Shown here: positions 44,150 to 52,893 of the stretch, in pieces
Layout: each line of letters opens with the position of its first letter
Position numbering within the stretch: position 1 is the stretch's first letter
Assembly (NCBI GenBank): GCA_052033935.1
Contig: JBPOJE010000011.1
Location: forward strand, 62,001 to 126,000
Direction: 5' to 3'
Length of the DNA: 64,000 nucleotides
DNA from: JAGVUD01 sp052033935
GTDB lineage: Bacteria; Armatimonadota; UBA5829; DSUL01
Position numbers and translations under genes: made by a program
Notes under the pieces: generated by a model
The model's database searches: none
Seen by the model: only the letters and a program-made list of their open reading frames with translations
What the model was told of the DNA's origin: nothing

Positions 44150-46801
44150 CTACTCTGTGAATCTCTCAAGACACCCGGCAACGGCTTCCCGCACTTCGTA
44201 AAGACGGCCGGGGCCGGTCTCATAGTCAACCAGGGTGCGCACCAATCCGCGCGCTGAATCGAGCGCGGCACGGGCCTGCTTGAGCCGCTCGCTCTTCTCG
44301 CCCGCTTTCTCCGCCTCGCGCACTTTCTCCGAAAGCATCATCAGATAGTCGTAGTCTTCGATGCCCTCGCGGATCATCTCCCAGCGGATGGAGTCCATGG
44401 GGCCTTCCAGCACCGGAGCCTCCGACGGCTTGCGGACTGCCGGATAGAGCAGACGTCCATCGCCGTTTCCAAACGGCGTGCCGTCGTCAGCATAACTCAT
44501 CGGCGTCTCCCAGGGATCGCCCTTCCAGTAGGCCGTCTGCCAGTACAGCACCCCTGTGACGCCATACTTCCAGTTCATCCAGTGCAGAATTCTGTGGTCA
44601 ATCGCCGGATAGTCTATGAAGTTGTTCGGGAACGGGTGCTTCGGCCCCACGCAGACATACCACCAGACTTCGTCGCCCTTCTTCTGAGCAGCCTTGCAGG
44701 TGAACTCGTTGTAGGCGTCCAGCACCGGCGTCCAGATGTCCACCCACCCTTCCAGCGCGGGCTCCGGCTGCTCGGTGAGGAGGATGCGCAGGCCGGGCGC
44801 AGCCTCTCTCCAGAGCCGGGATTCCGCTATCACATCTGCATACTGGTCCTCGTCCGGCTCGTCGAAGATATAGTTGTAGCCCTTCTCGAACCAGCCCTTG
44901 GCCTTCAGGTGATCGGCGACCTGCCGCAGGAACTGCTTCTTCAACTCCGGATAGCCCTCTTCGCCGAAGCCGCGCCGGGCCACTCCGCGCATCCAGCAAC
45001 CCGGCACGTTGAAGGCATTGACGAACGGCAGCCAGGTGTCGTGCCCGGCATCGTAAGCAGTCAAGTCCAGCTTCAGGACTCCGTCAACGACCTCCTCTCC
45101 GATGTCCCAGTACCGCCGCCACGAGAACGGCGACACCCGGTGACGCAGGAAGTTTCGCCAGACGAGATCCGCAACCTTCTTCTTGTCTTCGATTTCGGTA
45201 ACGCCCTGCCAGCGGCAGAGCGCGTCCACATCACAGCCGTACGCCGTCTGGAGATGCGGTATCACCGGCAGCGAGAAGCCCCACACCCGCAGCTTCACGG
45301 GAATCTGGAGCGGCTCTTCGCCGGAGGGTGCAATCGTCAGGCTGCCGGCGTATTCGCCCGACGCGGCACCATCCGCAACGTAAAGGATGAACCAGAGCGC
45401 CGTATTCCTGTCCGCCGGGATGCTCGCCGCATCGAGAGGCATCAGCGGGTCGGGGTAATCGCCCGGAAGGCAGTCCGGGCCCGTCGGCTCGGTAACAGGC
45501 ACTGTGCCAACGAGGCGCACGCTCACGGAGTCTTTGCTGATGACAGCCGGACCCTTCAGATCGCTGAGACTCACCCGCAAGTCCTTCAGAGTGCGCGAAG
45601 GTCGCAGGACAATCTGGAAAGGCTCATACTCGTTGCCCGCGCAGGAAACACGCACTGCGCCGCGACGTTCGCGCGGCGGCTCCTGCTGCGGCAGCACTTT
45701 GGTTGTCGCGTTCGCCTCCCAGACCGTGCCCCATTGCGTCCGGGCCAGAATCGCGCCGGTGGCGGCAGGCATAAGCGGTGGCATCTCCACGCGGAAGCTG
45801 GTGAGCAGGACAACGCTTCCGCCTTCGCGCGGCGCCACCCAGACATCAACGAACGACCGGTGCGCCGGGGGTATCTCCACGCGCGCGGCAAGCCGGGCGG
45901 ACGCCCAGCCGTCGAGCGACGCGCTGCCGCCCATAAAGCGCGACACACGGCCGGTTGCGGGGACTCCCACATCCACCCGGGCGGACGCCTGCAGCGTACT
46001 GGTGCCAGCGTTGCGCAGCCGCGCGGTCAGGACGGCCCGCCCCGGCCCGGCTATGAGCGGTGCCTGGGTGCCATCGTCGCGCAGAGGGCTTGCGTCCGCG
46101 AACAACACGTTGCCCATGGAATGCGCGTTCAGCACGGCTCCCACCCTGGGCATCCACGCCTGCCGCTCTTTCAGTTCCTGCTCGTTGCGCGCGAAGTTGG
46201 CGCGTATCGCCAGACCCTTCGACGGCGAGACACCAAGCGACTTGAACGGGATGCGAATCTCCGCCGCCCAGCCGGACTCCGAGCGCGACGCTTTCGCGTC
46301 CCACTCACCGCTCCATCCGTAATCGGGAGTCGCGCCCGCAACCCCCTCCAGCCAAGCGAGTTTCTCGCCGGAAGCGGTTACGAAGAAATGGAGATAGTCC
46401 CTGCGGTCACGATCGGCATCAATGAGGACTTCCACCGAATCGTTCCGCCAGATGTATTTCTCGTCCGTAACCAGATCACCCGTCCGTCTGTCCGCGCAAT
46501 GAAAGCCCACGTAGAGGGCACTGGTATCGCGGCAGACGTGGACGGAGGTCGCTTTGCGCGGGCGGCCGCCCGCGGCAAGAGTGAGGCCCTGAATGGCGGG
46601 CCGTCCCCGCCAGCAGGCGTCCGTGAGGCTTCCATCGAGCACGGGAGCAGCAGCCGCCGGGGTTGTCCGGGCAACAGGGTCCGCCGTCACAACCGGCGCG
46701 GACGCGGCCCTGGCGCTCAGCATGAGCACAAGCAGGACGAAGGCCCCTCCAACGAGCGGAAGCCCCCGGAATTCGATTCGTTCTGATGTCAGGTGCTGCA
46801 T
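44150..46801 (-). CDS. GH123-like glycoside hydrolase (DUF4091) with N-terminal CBM9-like domain
   Basis: 883 residues, signal or anchor segment at residues 13-35. Residues about 45-240 form a CBM9-like beta sandwich (APVLDGSLTDACWRGRPAIQ; YVGFHCADRR). Residues about 350-500 are the beta-rich linker typical of DUF4091/GH123. Residues about 520-840 form a TIM barrel with FDEPDEDQY. The D647-E648 pair corresponds to the catalytic Asp/Glu of GH123 N-acetyl-beta-galactosaminidases, which cleave beta-GalNAc by substrate-assisted catalysis. The C-terminus (GIEDYDYLMMLSEKVREAEK) is the DUF4091 end. First gene of the leftward operon. No promoter could be assigned with confidence upstream of 46801. 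Confidence 0.78.
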   Translation of the reverse strand: MQHLTSERIEFRGLPLVGGAFVLLVLMLSARAASAPVVTADPVARTTPAAAAPVLDGSLTDACWRGRPAIQGLTLAAGGRPRKATSVHVCRDTSALYVGFHCADRRTGDLVTDEKYIWRNDSVEVLIDADRDRRDYLHFFVTASGEKLAWLEGVAGATPDYGWSGEWDAKASRSESGWAAEIRIPFKSLGVSPSKGLAIRANFARNEQELKERQAWMPRVGAVLNAHSMGNVLFADASPLRDDGTQAPLIAGPGRAVLTARLRNAGTSTLQASARVDVGVPATGRVSRFMGGSASLDGWASARLAARVEIPPAHRSFVDVWVAPREGGSVVLLTSFRVEMPPLMPAATGAILARTQWGTVWEANATTKVLPQQEPPRERRGAVRVSCAGNEYEPFQIVLRPSRTLKDLRVSLSDLKGPAVISKDSVSVRLVGTVPVTEPTGPDCLPGDYPDPLMPLDAASIPADRNTALWFILYVADGAASGEYAGSLTIAPSGEEPLQIPVKLRVWGFSLPVIPHLQTAYGCDVDALCRWQGVTEIEDKKKVADLVWRNFLRHRVSPFSWRRYWDIGEEVVDGVLKLDLTAYDAGHDTWLPFVNAFNVPGCWMRGVARRGFGEEGYPELKKQFLRQVADHLKAKGWFEKGYNYIFDEPDEDQYADVIAESRLWREAAPGLRILLTEQPEPALEGWVDIWTPVLDAYNEFTCKAAQKKGDEVWWYVCVGPKHPFPNNFIDYPAIDHRILHWMNWKYGVTGVLYWQTAYWKGDPWETPMSYADDGTPFGNGDGRLLYPAVRKPSEAPVLEGPMDSIRWEMIREGIEDYDYLMMLSEKVREAEKAGEKSERLKQARAALDSARGLVRTLVDYETGPGRLYEVREAVAGCLERFTE

Positions 46802-46896
46802 ACGAACCTCCAGGGGTCACTTGTAGAACACTACTACCACACCGCGCCCCGTCTTTCAGCCTCACCCCTTCCCGAAAGGCGTCACCAGTCCTGCGA

Positions 46897-46922
46897 AAAG
46901 GCCCCGGCCGCCGCCGGGGCCT
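46897..46922 (-). terminator. Rho-independent terminator of the HpcH/HpaI gene
   Basis: aggccccgg / ccggggcct stem (9 bp, 6-base loop), followed on the - strand by four T residues, 37 bases after the HpcH/HpaI stop. Confidence 0.7.
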
Positions 46923-46959
46923 GGTGAATAGCGCCCTGATTGAATGTTGCGCGCGGCGG

Positions 46960-47766
46960 CTAATCGGCCCCGCCGGCTATTCTGTCGCGGGCCGCCGTTG
47001 CCGCCGCTACGCAGTCGGCGCAATACGTACTGAGACCCAGGACGTCCGCGCCCACGTTCACAAACCGGTATCCGAGCGCAAGGATATCCTCGACAGTATC
47101 CTGCGTGGCCGTTGTCCCGGCGAATTTCCCCGCCGCGAGGGCCGCATCGGCAACACGCTTGCGGGCATCAATCAGCCTGGGGTTTTTCGGGTCGCCGGGC
47201 GCCCCGATGCCATGCCCGAAATCGGCAGGCCCGAAGTAGATGATGTCAATCCCCTCAACCCGCGCGATCTCCTCAACGTCATCGAGCGGTTCGGGATCCT
47301 CGATCTGCACCCCCACGAACCGCTTTTCGTTCGCGTCGTGAAGATACTCCAGATAGGGAACGTTGCAGTACGCGCCGTCGGCGTTTCCGCTGTCCACCGG
47401 GCGGCGGCCCACAGGGTGGAAGCGGGTCATGCGCACGACGTCACGCGCATCCTGCACGTTCTGGATATGCGGCACAAGAATGCCCGCCGCGTCCAGTTCG
47501 AGCGGGCGGATGTAGTCGCTGTAGCCCCCTCGCGATACACGCACCATCACGTCCGCGCCGTGCACCTTGGACGCGTAAATCTGCTGCTCGACCACGCTCC
47601 AGTCGCAAGCGGTGTGCTCCATGTCCACCCAGATGCAGTCAAAGCCCTTGAACGCGGCAATCTCCGCGACACGAGCGCAGGTCAGGTTGAGTTTGAACGA
47701 AAACGCGGCATCGCCCGCCCGCAGCTTCTGCAGGACACGGCTCATTCGCATATGCATTTGTGTCAT
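46960..47766 (-). CDS. HpcH/HpaI family aldolase
   Basis: 268 residues with a good ribosome site (gaggaa). Phosphoenolpyruvate/pyruvate TIM-barrel family, class II metal-dependent aldolase: FDCIWVDMEHTACDW, VMVRVSRGGYSDYIRPLELD, QIEDPEPLDDVEEIARVEGI, IIYFGPADFGHG. The Asp and Glu of these motifs bind the divalent metal. Members cleave 4-hydroxy-2-oxo acids to pyruvate and an aldehyde. It lies 41 bases downstream of a GntR-family regulator gene, most likely one operon. Confidence 0.88.
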   Translation of the reverse strand: MTQMHMRMSRVLQKLRAGDAAFSFKLNLTCARVAEIAAFKGFDCIWVDMEHTACDWSVVEQQIYASKVHGADVMVRVSRGGYSDYIRPLELDAAGILVPHIQNVQDARDVVRMTRFHPVGRRPVDSGNADGAYCNVPYLEYLHDANEKRFVGVQIEDPEPLDDVEEIARVEGIDIIYFGPADFGHGIGAPGDPKNPRLIDARKRVADAALAAGKFAGTTATQDTVEDILALGYRFVNVGADVLGLSTYCADCVAAATAARDRIAGGAD

Positions 47767-47807
47767 TTCCTCTGGGGAGGTATCTTACCGCGCCGGAGCA
47801 GGGTATT

Positions 47808-48500
47808 TCAATCGTCTTTGTGCGGCTGCCACGTACCGATGTGCGCAACCATAACCTCTTTTGCCCTCTCAACGTCCCTTGCCCGCAGCGCGGCGACAAG
47901 CTCCCGATGGCCCCGGGCAGCCGCGAACCGCCTCTCGCTGCCCACCAGCGTGCGCGCCTTCATGAAGAAGTTCACGAGAAACGACCCGAACTCCATCATC
48001 ACCGGGTTCTTCGACGCATCGAGCAGTTCCATATGGAAACTGAGATCCGCCTGCGTCCCGTCTTCGTGCGTCGGCGCGTTTTCGAGAGCATCCGTCAGAT
48101 GGTCGAGACGCAAAAGCATCTCGTCGGTAATATTCGGGGCGGCAAGGTCGAGCGAACCGATCTCAACGATCAGCCGCGCCTCGATGAAATGCTGGACCAC
48201 GGGCTCGTGGCGCTTAAGCACATACGAGATGTGATCCACGACGCTCGTGTAGTCGAAGTGCGACACATACATTCCGTCGCCGACTTTGATTTCGATGAGT
48301 CCCACCGCCTCGAGGGACTTCAGAGCCTCACGCAGTATGTTGCGGCTGACGTTGAGGCTGAGGGTCAGGTCCTTCTCCGATGGAAGGCGCGAGCCGGGGC
48401 CGAGGTTGTTCGTGGCGATGTAGTCCTTGATGGCATCCATCACCTGCGAAGTCAGATTCGTCCGCCTTACCGGCGTCATTGGTGTGCGTGTTGTCGGCAT
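47808..48500 (-). CDS. GntR family (FadR/FCD subfamily) transcriptional regulator
   Basis: 230 residues. Residues about 12-75 form the GntR winged helix (SQVMDAIKDYIATNNLGPGS; LPSEKDLTLSLNVSRNILRE; ALKSLEAVGLIEIKVGDGMY). Residues about 90-225 are helical, matching the FCD ligand-binding domain (EARLIVEIGSLDLAAPN and HxxHxxH-like acidic/His-rich helices). FCD regulators usually bind organic acids or sugars acids. Probably controls the HpcH/HpaI aldolase operon and perhaps neighbours. Confidence 0.88.
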   Translation of the reverse strand: MPTTRTPMTPVRRTNLTSQVMDAIKDYIATNNLGPGSRLPSEKDLTLSLNVSRNILREALKSLEAVGLIEIKVGDGMYVSHFDYTSVVDHISYVLKRHEPVVQHFIEARLIVEIGSLDLAAPNITDEMLLRLDHLTDALENAPTHEDGTQADLSFHMELLDASKNPVMMEFGSFLVNFFMKARTLVGSERRFAAARGHRELVAALRARDVERAKEVMVAHIGTWQPHKDD

Positions 48501-48663
48501 AAGTTATCACCGTGGCGCGTTCCTTGCGCCGCCAGGCCCTGGCCGGGTCGAGCGGGCCCCATCTACGCGCGCTACGTCGCACGCGCAAGCTCATTTGCGG
48601 CTTATCCGCACTGCTGGCGGACGTCCCGCGTTACTGCACTACCGGCCGTCCACTGCTCAAGAA

Positions 48664-49779
48664 CTACGGCTCGGCAAGAATCTCCACCTGGTCCACCGTC
48701 GAGGTCAACGTCGGCGGATCGGCCTGGTTGTCTAGCAGTCCCGTCGCCTTCACGAAGTCTCCCGGAAGAGCCACGCAGTTTTCGGCCACCACCTTGACGG
48801 TGCGGCCGGACTTGTCGTCAAGGAGGAGAAAGCTGTAATAATCGGTGTCCACGACCTCGCCGTACACCGTGAACTTGAAGAGCGTCTTCGCCTGCCCCAT
48901 AATCGCATGCGTCGTGCTGCTGCCGCGCACGACTACGGTGGACATAAGCGGCGGCTCCAGGTCGTAGGTTGTCTCCACGCCGTTGATGCCTATTGTCAGC
49001 TTGTCCACGTAGGCGTTGATTCCGCAAGACTCGTGCCACCACGCGCCGTAACGGCTCTCAAGGGCTTTGCCCGAGCCGATCTTGATGCTGAGGCTCGTGC
49101 CCGACTGGTTGCCCACCTGCAGTTGCGCGTTCAGCGGGTCGTTGTAGTCGCCCACGACAGGCGCCTGCAGCTTCATGGTGCCCGCATCACCGTAGCGAGC
49201 CTTTACCCAGTCCCAGTTTCCATAGTAGTTCGAGCTGCCCGTCTGCATCAACTCCCAGTAGCTGTCCGAGGCGAGCAGGTCCCACTCCTGCCACGTCTGC
49301 ATCAGATCGTTCGTGCTCCCGAGAACACCCCAGGGCCGGAACCAGAATACCCGCTGCTGCGGCTTGTGAGCACCGCCCACAGTGCCGCTGTCTGTCACCA
49401 GTTCGATCATCGGGGCGTGACCCCTGCGGTCGAAATCGTCAATGACCCGGTACTGCACGTAGGTCCAGTACTTGAGGCTGGTGATGCTGGAGAGCGGAAT
49501 GCCGCTGAAGTCGTTGGTCCCGAAGTAGATCTTCGAGATCGGGTCCGTATCACTGTAGAACACCTGCATATGGAGGGCACCATCGCCCGCCGGTGCGCCG
49601 GGCGCGCCTACGAACTCCATAACCGGCGTCCTGTTCGACGTGCCCTGCTGCGCGGCTCCGACCCAGTTGCCCATCTCTCCCGGCCGCACAATGACCGCGC
49701 CGGCCGCGATGGGCAGCACAAGGGCAACCGCCAGCAACGCGAGCCCCACACAAAGAATCTTCACCATCTCTCTCTTCAT
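48664..49779 (-). CDS. Secreted protein with jelly-roll and C-terminal OB-like module, paralog 1
   Basis: 371 residues from the ATG at 49779 (aaaggtgaag upstream; signal peptide VKILCVGLALLAVALVLPIA). The central region (about 30-265) is beta-rich, with Trp/Asp loops (YKYWTYVQYRVIDDFDRRGH-like), and resembles concanavalin/CBM jelly rolls. The last about 95 residues form an OB-like module: TVVVRGSSTTHAIMGQAKTL, FKFTVYGEVVDTDYYSFLLL, GDFVKATGLL, DPPTLTSTVDQVEIL. The adjacent leftward gene at 50082-51095 has the same layout and is a tandem paralog. The molecular role is unknown. Confidence 0.7.
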   Translation of the reverse strand: MKREMVKILCVGLALLAVALVLPIAAGAVIVRPGEMGNWVGAAQQGTSNRTPVMEFVGAPGAPAGDGALHMQVFYSDTDPISKIYFGTNDFSGIPLSSITSLKYWTYVQYRVIDDFDRRGHAPMIELVTDSGTVGGAHKPQQRVFWFRPWGVLGSTNDLMQTWQEWDLLASDSYWELMQTGSSNYYGNWDWVKARYGDAGTMKLQAPVVGDYNDPLNAQLQVGNQSGTSLSIKIGSGKALESRYGAWWHESCGINAYVDKLTIGINGVETTYDLEPPLMSTVVVRGSSTTHAIMGQAKTLFKFTVYGEVVDTDYYSFLLLDDKSGRTVKVVAENCVALPGDFVKATGLLDNQADPPTLTSTVDQVEILAEP

Positions 49780-49930
49780 GTTCTTCACCTTTCCCGTCCT
49801 GTTGATGGAGGGTGCGAACACCGATCGGGGAAACTCCCCCGCGACAAGACTCAGGAAGGTTCGCCCCCGTCCCAAAGCCCGCCGTCCCTCAAGCACCTGC
49901 GGCAGCGCTTACCATCGGCTCCGCCGAGCC

Positions 49931-49942
49931 AATGATACTACC
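49931..49942 (-). promoter_or_regulatory. Candidate -10 element for the paralog 1 gene
   Basis: On the - strand GGTAGTATCATT contains TAGTAT, about 150 bases upstream of the ATG. No clear -35. The rest of the 302-base gap 49780-50081 holds the paralog-2 terminator and no gene. Confidence 0.3.
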
Positions 49943-50035
49943 TTTAGAATAAACCCGCGCGCGAGCCCCTGTCAAGGGAAAAAACGGGAAGTCTGGTGAA
50001 ACTGGCGCGGCCTGAGTCTGGCTCGAAGAGGAAAC

Positions 50036-50070
50036 GGGAGGAGGAGCCTGTCAGGGCAGCTCCTCCTCCC
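50036..50070 (-). terminator. Terminator hairpin after paralog 2
   Basis: Perfect 12-bp inverted repeat (gggaggaggagc / gctcctcctccc) with an 11-base loop, just downstream of the paralog 2 stop on the - strand. The following bases are cgtttcc, a weak U-tract. Confidence 0.5.
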
Positions 50071-50081
50071 CGAGGGAATCG

Positions 50082-51095
50082 TTACGGATTGAACGGGTCG
50101 TACAGCACCTCTATGTCGGCCGGTGCACTGCTCAGAGTAGGCGGATCCGTGAGGTTGTTCAGCCGTCCGGTCGCCCGGATGAAGGCGTCGGGCATGCCGA
50201 AGAAGTCCGCCGCCGTCACTTTGATGATCCGGTTGGAGCCGTCGTCAATCGTGACGTAGCTGTAGTAGTCCGAGTCAACAATCTTGCCGTACATCGTGAA
50301 GTTGAAGTTGCCCTTGGCATTACTCATGATCGGATCCAGAGCGTTCGCCCCGCGCACCACCACCGTCGGCAGGATCCGCATTTTCAAGTCGAACCGGGTT
50401 ATCTCGCCGTCAATGCCAACCTCAAACCAGTCCACGACGCCGCGCGCGGACGAGTAGTACTGGTTCATTTCGTTGTAGAGCGAGCCGGAGGCAACATTGA
50501 AGCTCTGACCGGACGGCACTCCCCAGCCCTCCGCCGTCGCGTCAGTCACGAGCATCAAGTCGGGATAGGCAGCAAGCATGTCGGCGTAAGTGGCGAATCT
50601 TACGCCAATCCAGGGGATGTACCACTCGCCCGATGTAAGAGCATCGTACTCGTTCCACTGGCCCGGAAGCCTGGGCTGATTGACCCAGGGAAGCCAGATT
50701 GCCTCACGGCGGCTGAGATTGTCCGGAGTCTTCTGGAACACAAGATGGAACGAGGGCGGCTGCCAGTTCGAGCCGTCACCTTCGATCCCGTACGTGCGGA
50801 TGTTGAGCGTGGTGATCTGGCTCGCCCTCTTCCCCGCGTAGTTGCCGGTGCTGATGCCGGCCCACGAGCGGCTTTCGGTTTCCGACCGCTTGGGGTTGAA
50901 CTGGAAGCCTTCAGAGCCATCTTGCACGCGGTCCGACACGGAGGCTCCCACCTCGGACCCGTCCTTCACCGTCACCTTCCACCCGTTGGCCTCAAGATCC
51001 GCCAGCGACATCTCGAGGGGCACCACTACCGCGCCCGCCTGACCGGCCGTCAGCGCCAGCGCGCAGACAACAACAACTGCCAGCGTAGTCTTCAC
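50082..51095 (-). CDS. Secreted protein with jelly-roll and C-terminal OB-like module, paralog 2
   Basis: 337 residues from a GTG at 51095 (gaaaggagaagg upstream; signal peptide KTTLAVVVVCALALTAGQAG). Earlier in-frame ATG codons would need a charged stretch before the signal peptide. Same organisation as its neighbour: a beta-sandwich region (EMSLADLEANGWKVTVKDGS; TLNIRTYGIEGDGSNWQPPS) and the C-terminal module with FNFTMYGKIVDSDYYSYVTI and DPPTLSSAPADIEVLYDP. It is clearly paralogous to paralog 1, though divergent. Exported, probably surface or carbohydrate-binding; function unknown. Confidence 0.7.
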   Translation of the reverse strand: MKTTLAVVVVCALALTAGQAGAVVVPLEMSLADLEANGWKVTVKDGSEVGASVSDRVQDGSEGFQFNPKRSETESRSWAGISTGNYAGKRASQITTLNIRTYGIEGDGSNWQPPSFHLVFQKTPDNLSRREAIWLPWVNQPRLPGQWNEYDALTSGEWYIPWIGVRFATYADMLAAYPDLMLVTDATAEGWGVPSGQSFNVASGSLYNEMNQYYSSARGVVDWFEVGIDGEITRFDLKMRILPTVVVRGANALDPIMSNAKGNFNFTMYGKIVDSDYYSYVTIDDGSNRIIKVTAADFFGMPDAFIRATGRLNNLTDPPTLSSAPADIEVLYDPFNP

Positions 51096-51215
51096 TTTCC
51101 TTCTCCTTTCCCCGGCCGGCTCTGCCATGGCCGGGTCAGAATCATTGCGTGATGGCTGCCCGGCGGCGCGCCGGGCTGAGCGCTCACGCCCGACTCGATG
51201 AAGCTTTTCGAACAC

Positions 51216-51228
51216 CTGTAGAATGATA
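51216..51228 (+). promoter_or_regulatory. Candidate promoter element for the lyxose isomerase gene
   Basis: TGTAGAATGATA lies about 155 bases before the ATG. Its GTAGAATGATA core also precedes the pseudopilin gene at 26139-26149. The 286-base gap 51096-51381 separates divergent genes. Confidence 0.3.
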
Positions 51229-51381
51229 CCACATCTGCGCACCCGTTACCTTCACATCTGACGGCTTATTCCAAATTTCACGACGGGCGCACCGGTGTTG
51301 CGGGGCAGCGCGAACTGCCGCAAGATGTTCACACGGCGGCGAAAATGCGAGACGGACGCCCCTGCAAGGAGATATCTGGGT

Positions 51382-52086
51382 ATGAAGAGATCGGAGATCA
51401 ACAGAAGCATTGCGATAGCCGCGAAGGCCTTTTCCGAGGCCGGGCTTCACCTTCCGCCCTTTGCGTTCTGGACGCCCGGGCAGTGGGCATCAAAGGGAGA
51501 AGAGGCCAACGAGATTCGGTTCGCGCAGCTCGGCTGGGACGTGACGGACTTCGGGAGCAGGGATTTCCCGAACTGGGGCCGGACGCTTTTCACGCTGCGC
51601 AACGGCTACCGCGCGAACGGCGCTCCCACCAAGAGCTACGGCGAGAAGCTCATCCTCAACCTGCCCAATCAGAAGCCGCCCCTGCACTACCATCAGACGA
51701 AGAGGGAAGACATCATCAACCGGGCGGGAGGCAACGTGCTGATCCGGCTGTTCAGCGCCACCCCGGACGGGCAGTGCTCAGACGAGGACTTCGACGTTCA
51801 GGTGAACGGCGAGACGCTGCATCTGAAGCCGGACACGGTGCTGCGCCTCACTCCCGGCGAGAGCATCTGCGTCCCGCCCCGGCTGATCCATCAGTTCTGG
51901 GGCGAGGAAGGCACCGGCTTTGAAGTCGAGGGCGTTCGGTGCGTCATCAGCGGTGAGGTCAGCTCATTCTGCGACGACTGGAGCGACAACTGCTTCCTCG
52001 CGCCTGCGGAACGGTTCCCCGCCATTGACGAGGACGAGCCGCGCCTGCGGTATCTCTGCCACGAGTATCCGGCGGCTGCGGGCTGA
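51382..52086 (+). CDS. D-lyxose ketol-isomerase-like cupin enzyme
   Basis: 234 residues from the ATG at 51382 (aaggaga upstream). Single cupin domain with the D-lyxose isomerase signature (LHYHQTKREDIINRAGGNV). The metal-site residues are visible: H102, H104, E109 and H170. The enzyme family interconverts D-lyxose and D-xylulose and often accepts D-mannose. Cytoplasmic. The neighbouring PIG-L gene converges with it, and the two stops are 28 bases apart. Confidence 0.88.
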   Translation: MKRSEINRSIAIAAKAFSEAGLHLPPFAFWTPGQWASKGEEANEIRFAQLGWDVTDFGSRDFPNWGRTLFTLRNGYRANGAPTKSYGEKLILNLPNQKPPLHYHQTKREDIINRAGGNVLIRLFSATPDGQCSDEDFDVQVNGETLHLKPDTVLRLTPGESICVPPRLIHQFWGEEGTGFEVEGVRCVISGEVSSFCDDWSDNCFLAPAERFPAIDEDEPRLRYLCHEYPAAAG

Positions 52087-52113
52087 CAGGTGCGGCCACA
52101 AGGGCCACAGCTA

Positions 52114-52893
52114 CTACTGGGGCAGCGGCTTGCGGCACAGATCGCCCAGAACGGACTCCACGATGTTGTCCCGCGGATACCCGCTGCCCAGATGCTGAAT
52201 AAAGCCCTCGGCGGCCGCGAACCCGAACAGTTCACCGCGCTCGGCCACGGTCACGCGCATGTCCTCGATGTACTGGTCAATGTTGTGGTGGCGCCGCAGC
52301 CAGTCTCTCTGTGACGCGTGGCAGGCGAGCATGCGCTCCTTGACATGCAGCTTCGACGAGATGTCCACGCCCATTGTGAGCGGCAGCGGACGGCCGTAGA
52401 TATCGCAGCGCCCGGTGGCGTCCCAGTAGTAGAGACGCGGCACGCACGGTGCAGGCGGCAGCGGCTCGCCGCAGTCGCTGTTGGGGACGGCTGAAATGAA
52501 GCAGGCATGGCGCACGAGGCGCGAGGTCTCCTCGTGGTCAACCATGTAGTCGGTGGGCGCGTGCGTGAACACGATGTCGGGCCGCGCCTTTCTGACCAGG
52601 CAGATCGCGCGGCGGCGGTAGGCGGCGTTGTATTCAATCTCCGCGTCATAGCCTCCGGCGAAGGTGAACCGGGCACCCAAAACATCGGCGGACGCCGCGC
52701 CCTCTCTCAGGCGCTTCTCGCGCACCTGCTGCGGCGGGAGAGTGGCCGAGCCGAGATCTCCGCCCGCCATGACAGCGATATGTATCTCGTACCCGCGATC
52801 CGCCAGAAGCGCGAGTGTTCCCGCGCAGCCGAACTCGACATCGTCCGGGTGCGCTCCGACAGCAAGAACCGTCTTGCTCATTTTGTTTTTCAC
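52114..52893 (-). CDS. PIG-L family deacetylase
   Basis: 259 residues if translated from the GTG at 52893, which overlaps the preceding stop; 255 from the ATG at 52881, which has the better ribosome site (aggtga). The metal-site motif of LmbE/PIG-L deacetylases is intact: VGAHPDDVEFGCAGTLA near the N-terminus, then a MVDHEETSRLVRHACF segment with the later His ligand. Such enzymes remove N-acetyl groups from GlcNAc-type sugars. The substrate is unknown. It fits with the many HexNAc-directed enzymes in the window. Confidence 0.9.
   Translation of the reverse strand: MKNKMSKTVLAVGAHPDDVEFGCAGTLALLADRGYEIHIAVMAGGDLGSATLPPQQVREKRLREGAASADVLGARFTFAGGYDAEIEYNAAYRRRAICLVRKARPDIVFTHAPTDYMVDHEETSRLVRHACFISAVPNSDCGEPLPPAPCVPRLYYWDATGRCDIYGRPLPLTMGVDISSKLHVKERMLACHASQRDWLRRHHNIDQYIEDMRVTVAERGELFGFAAAEGFIQHLGSGYPRDNIVESVLGDLCRKPLPQ

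Noticed and set aside
44582..46786. Forward open frame of about 734 codons antisense to the GH123-like gene
   Set aside because: No recognised motifs; the leftward frame has a signal, CBM9-like and GH123-like domains.
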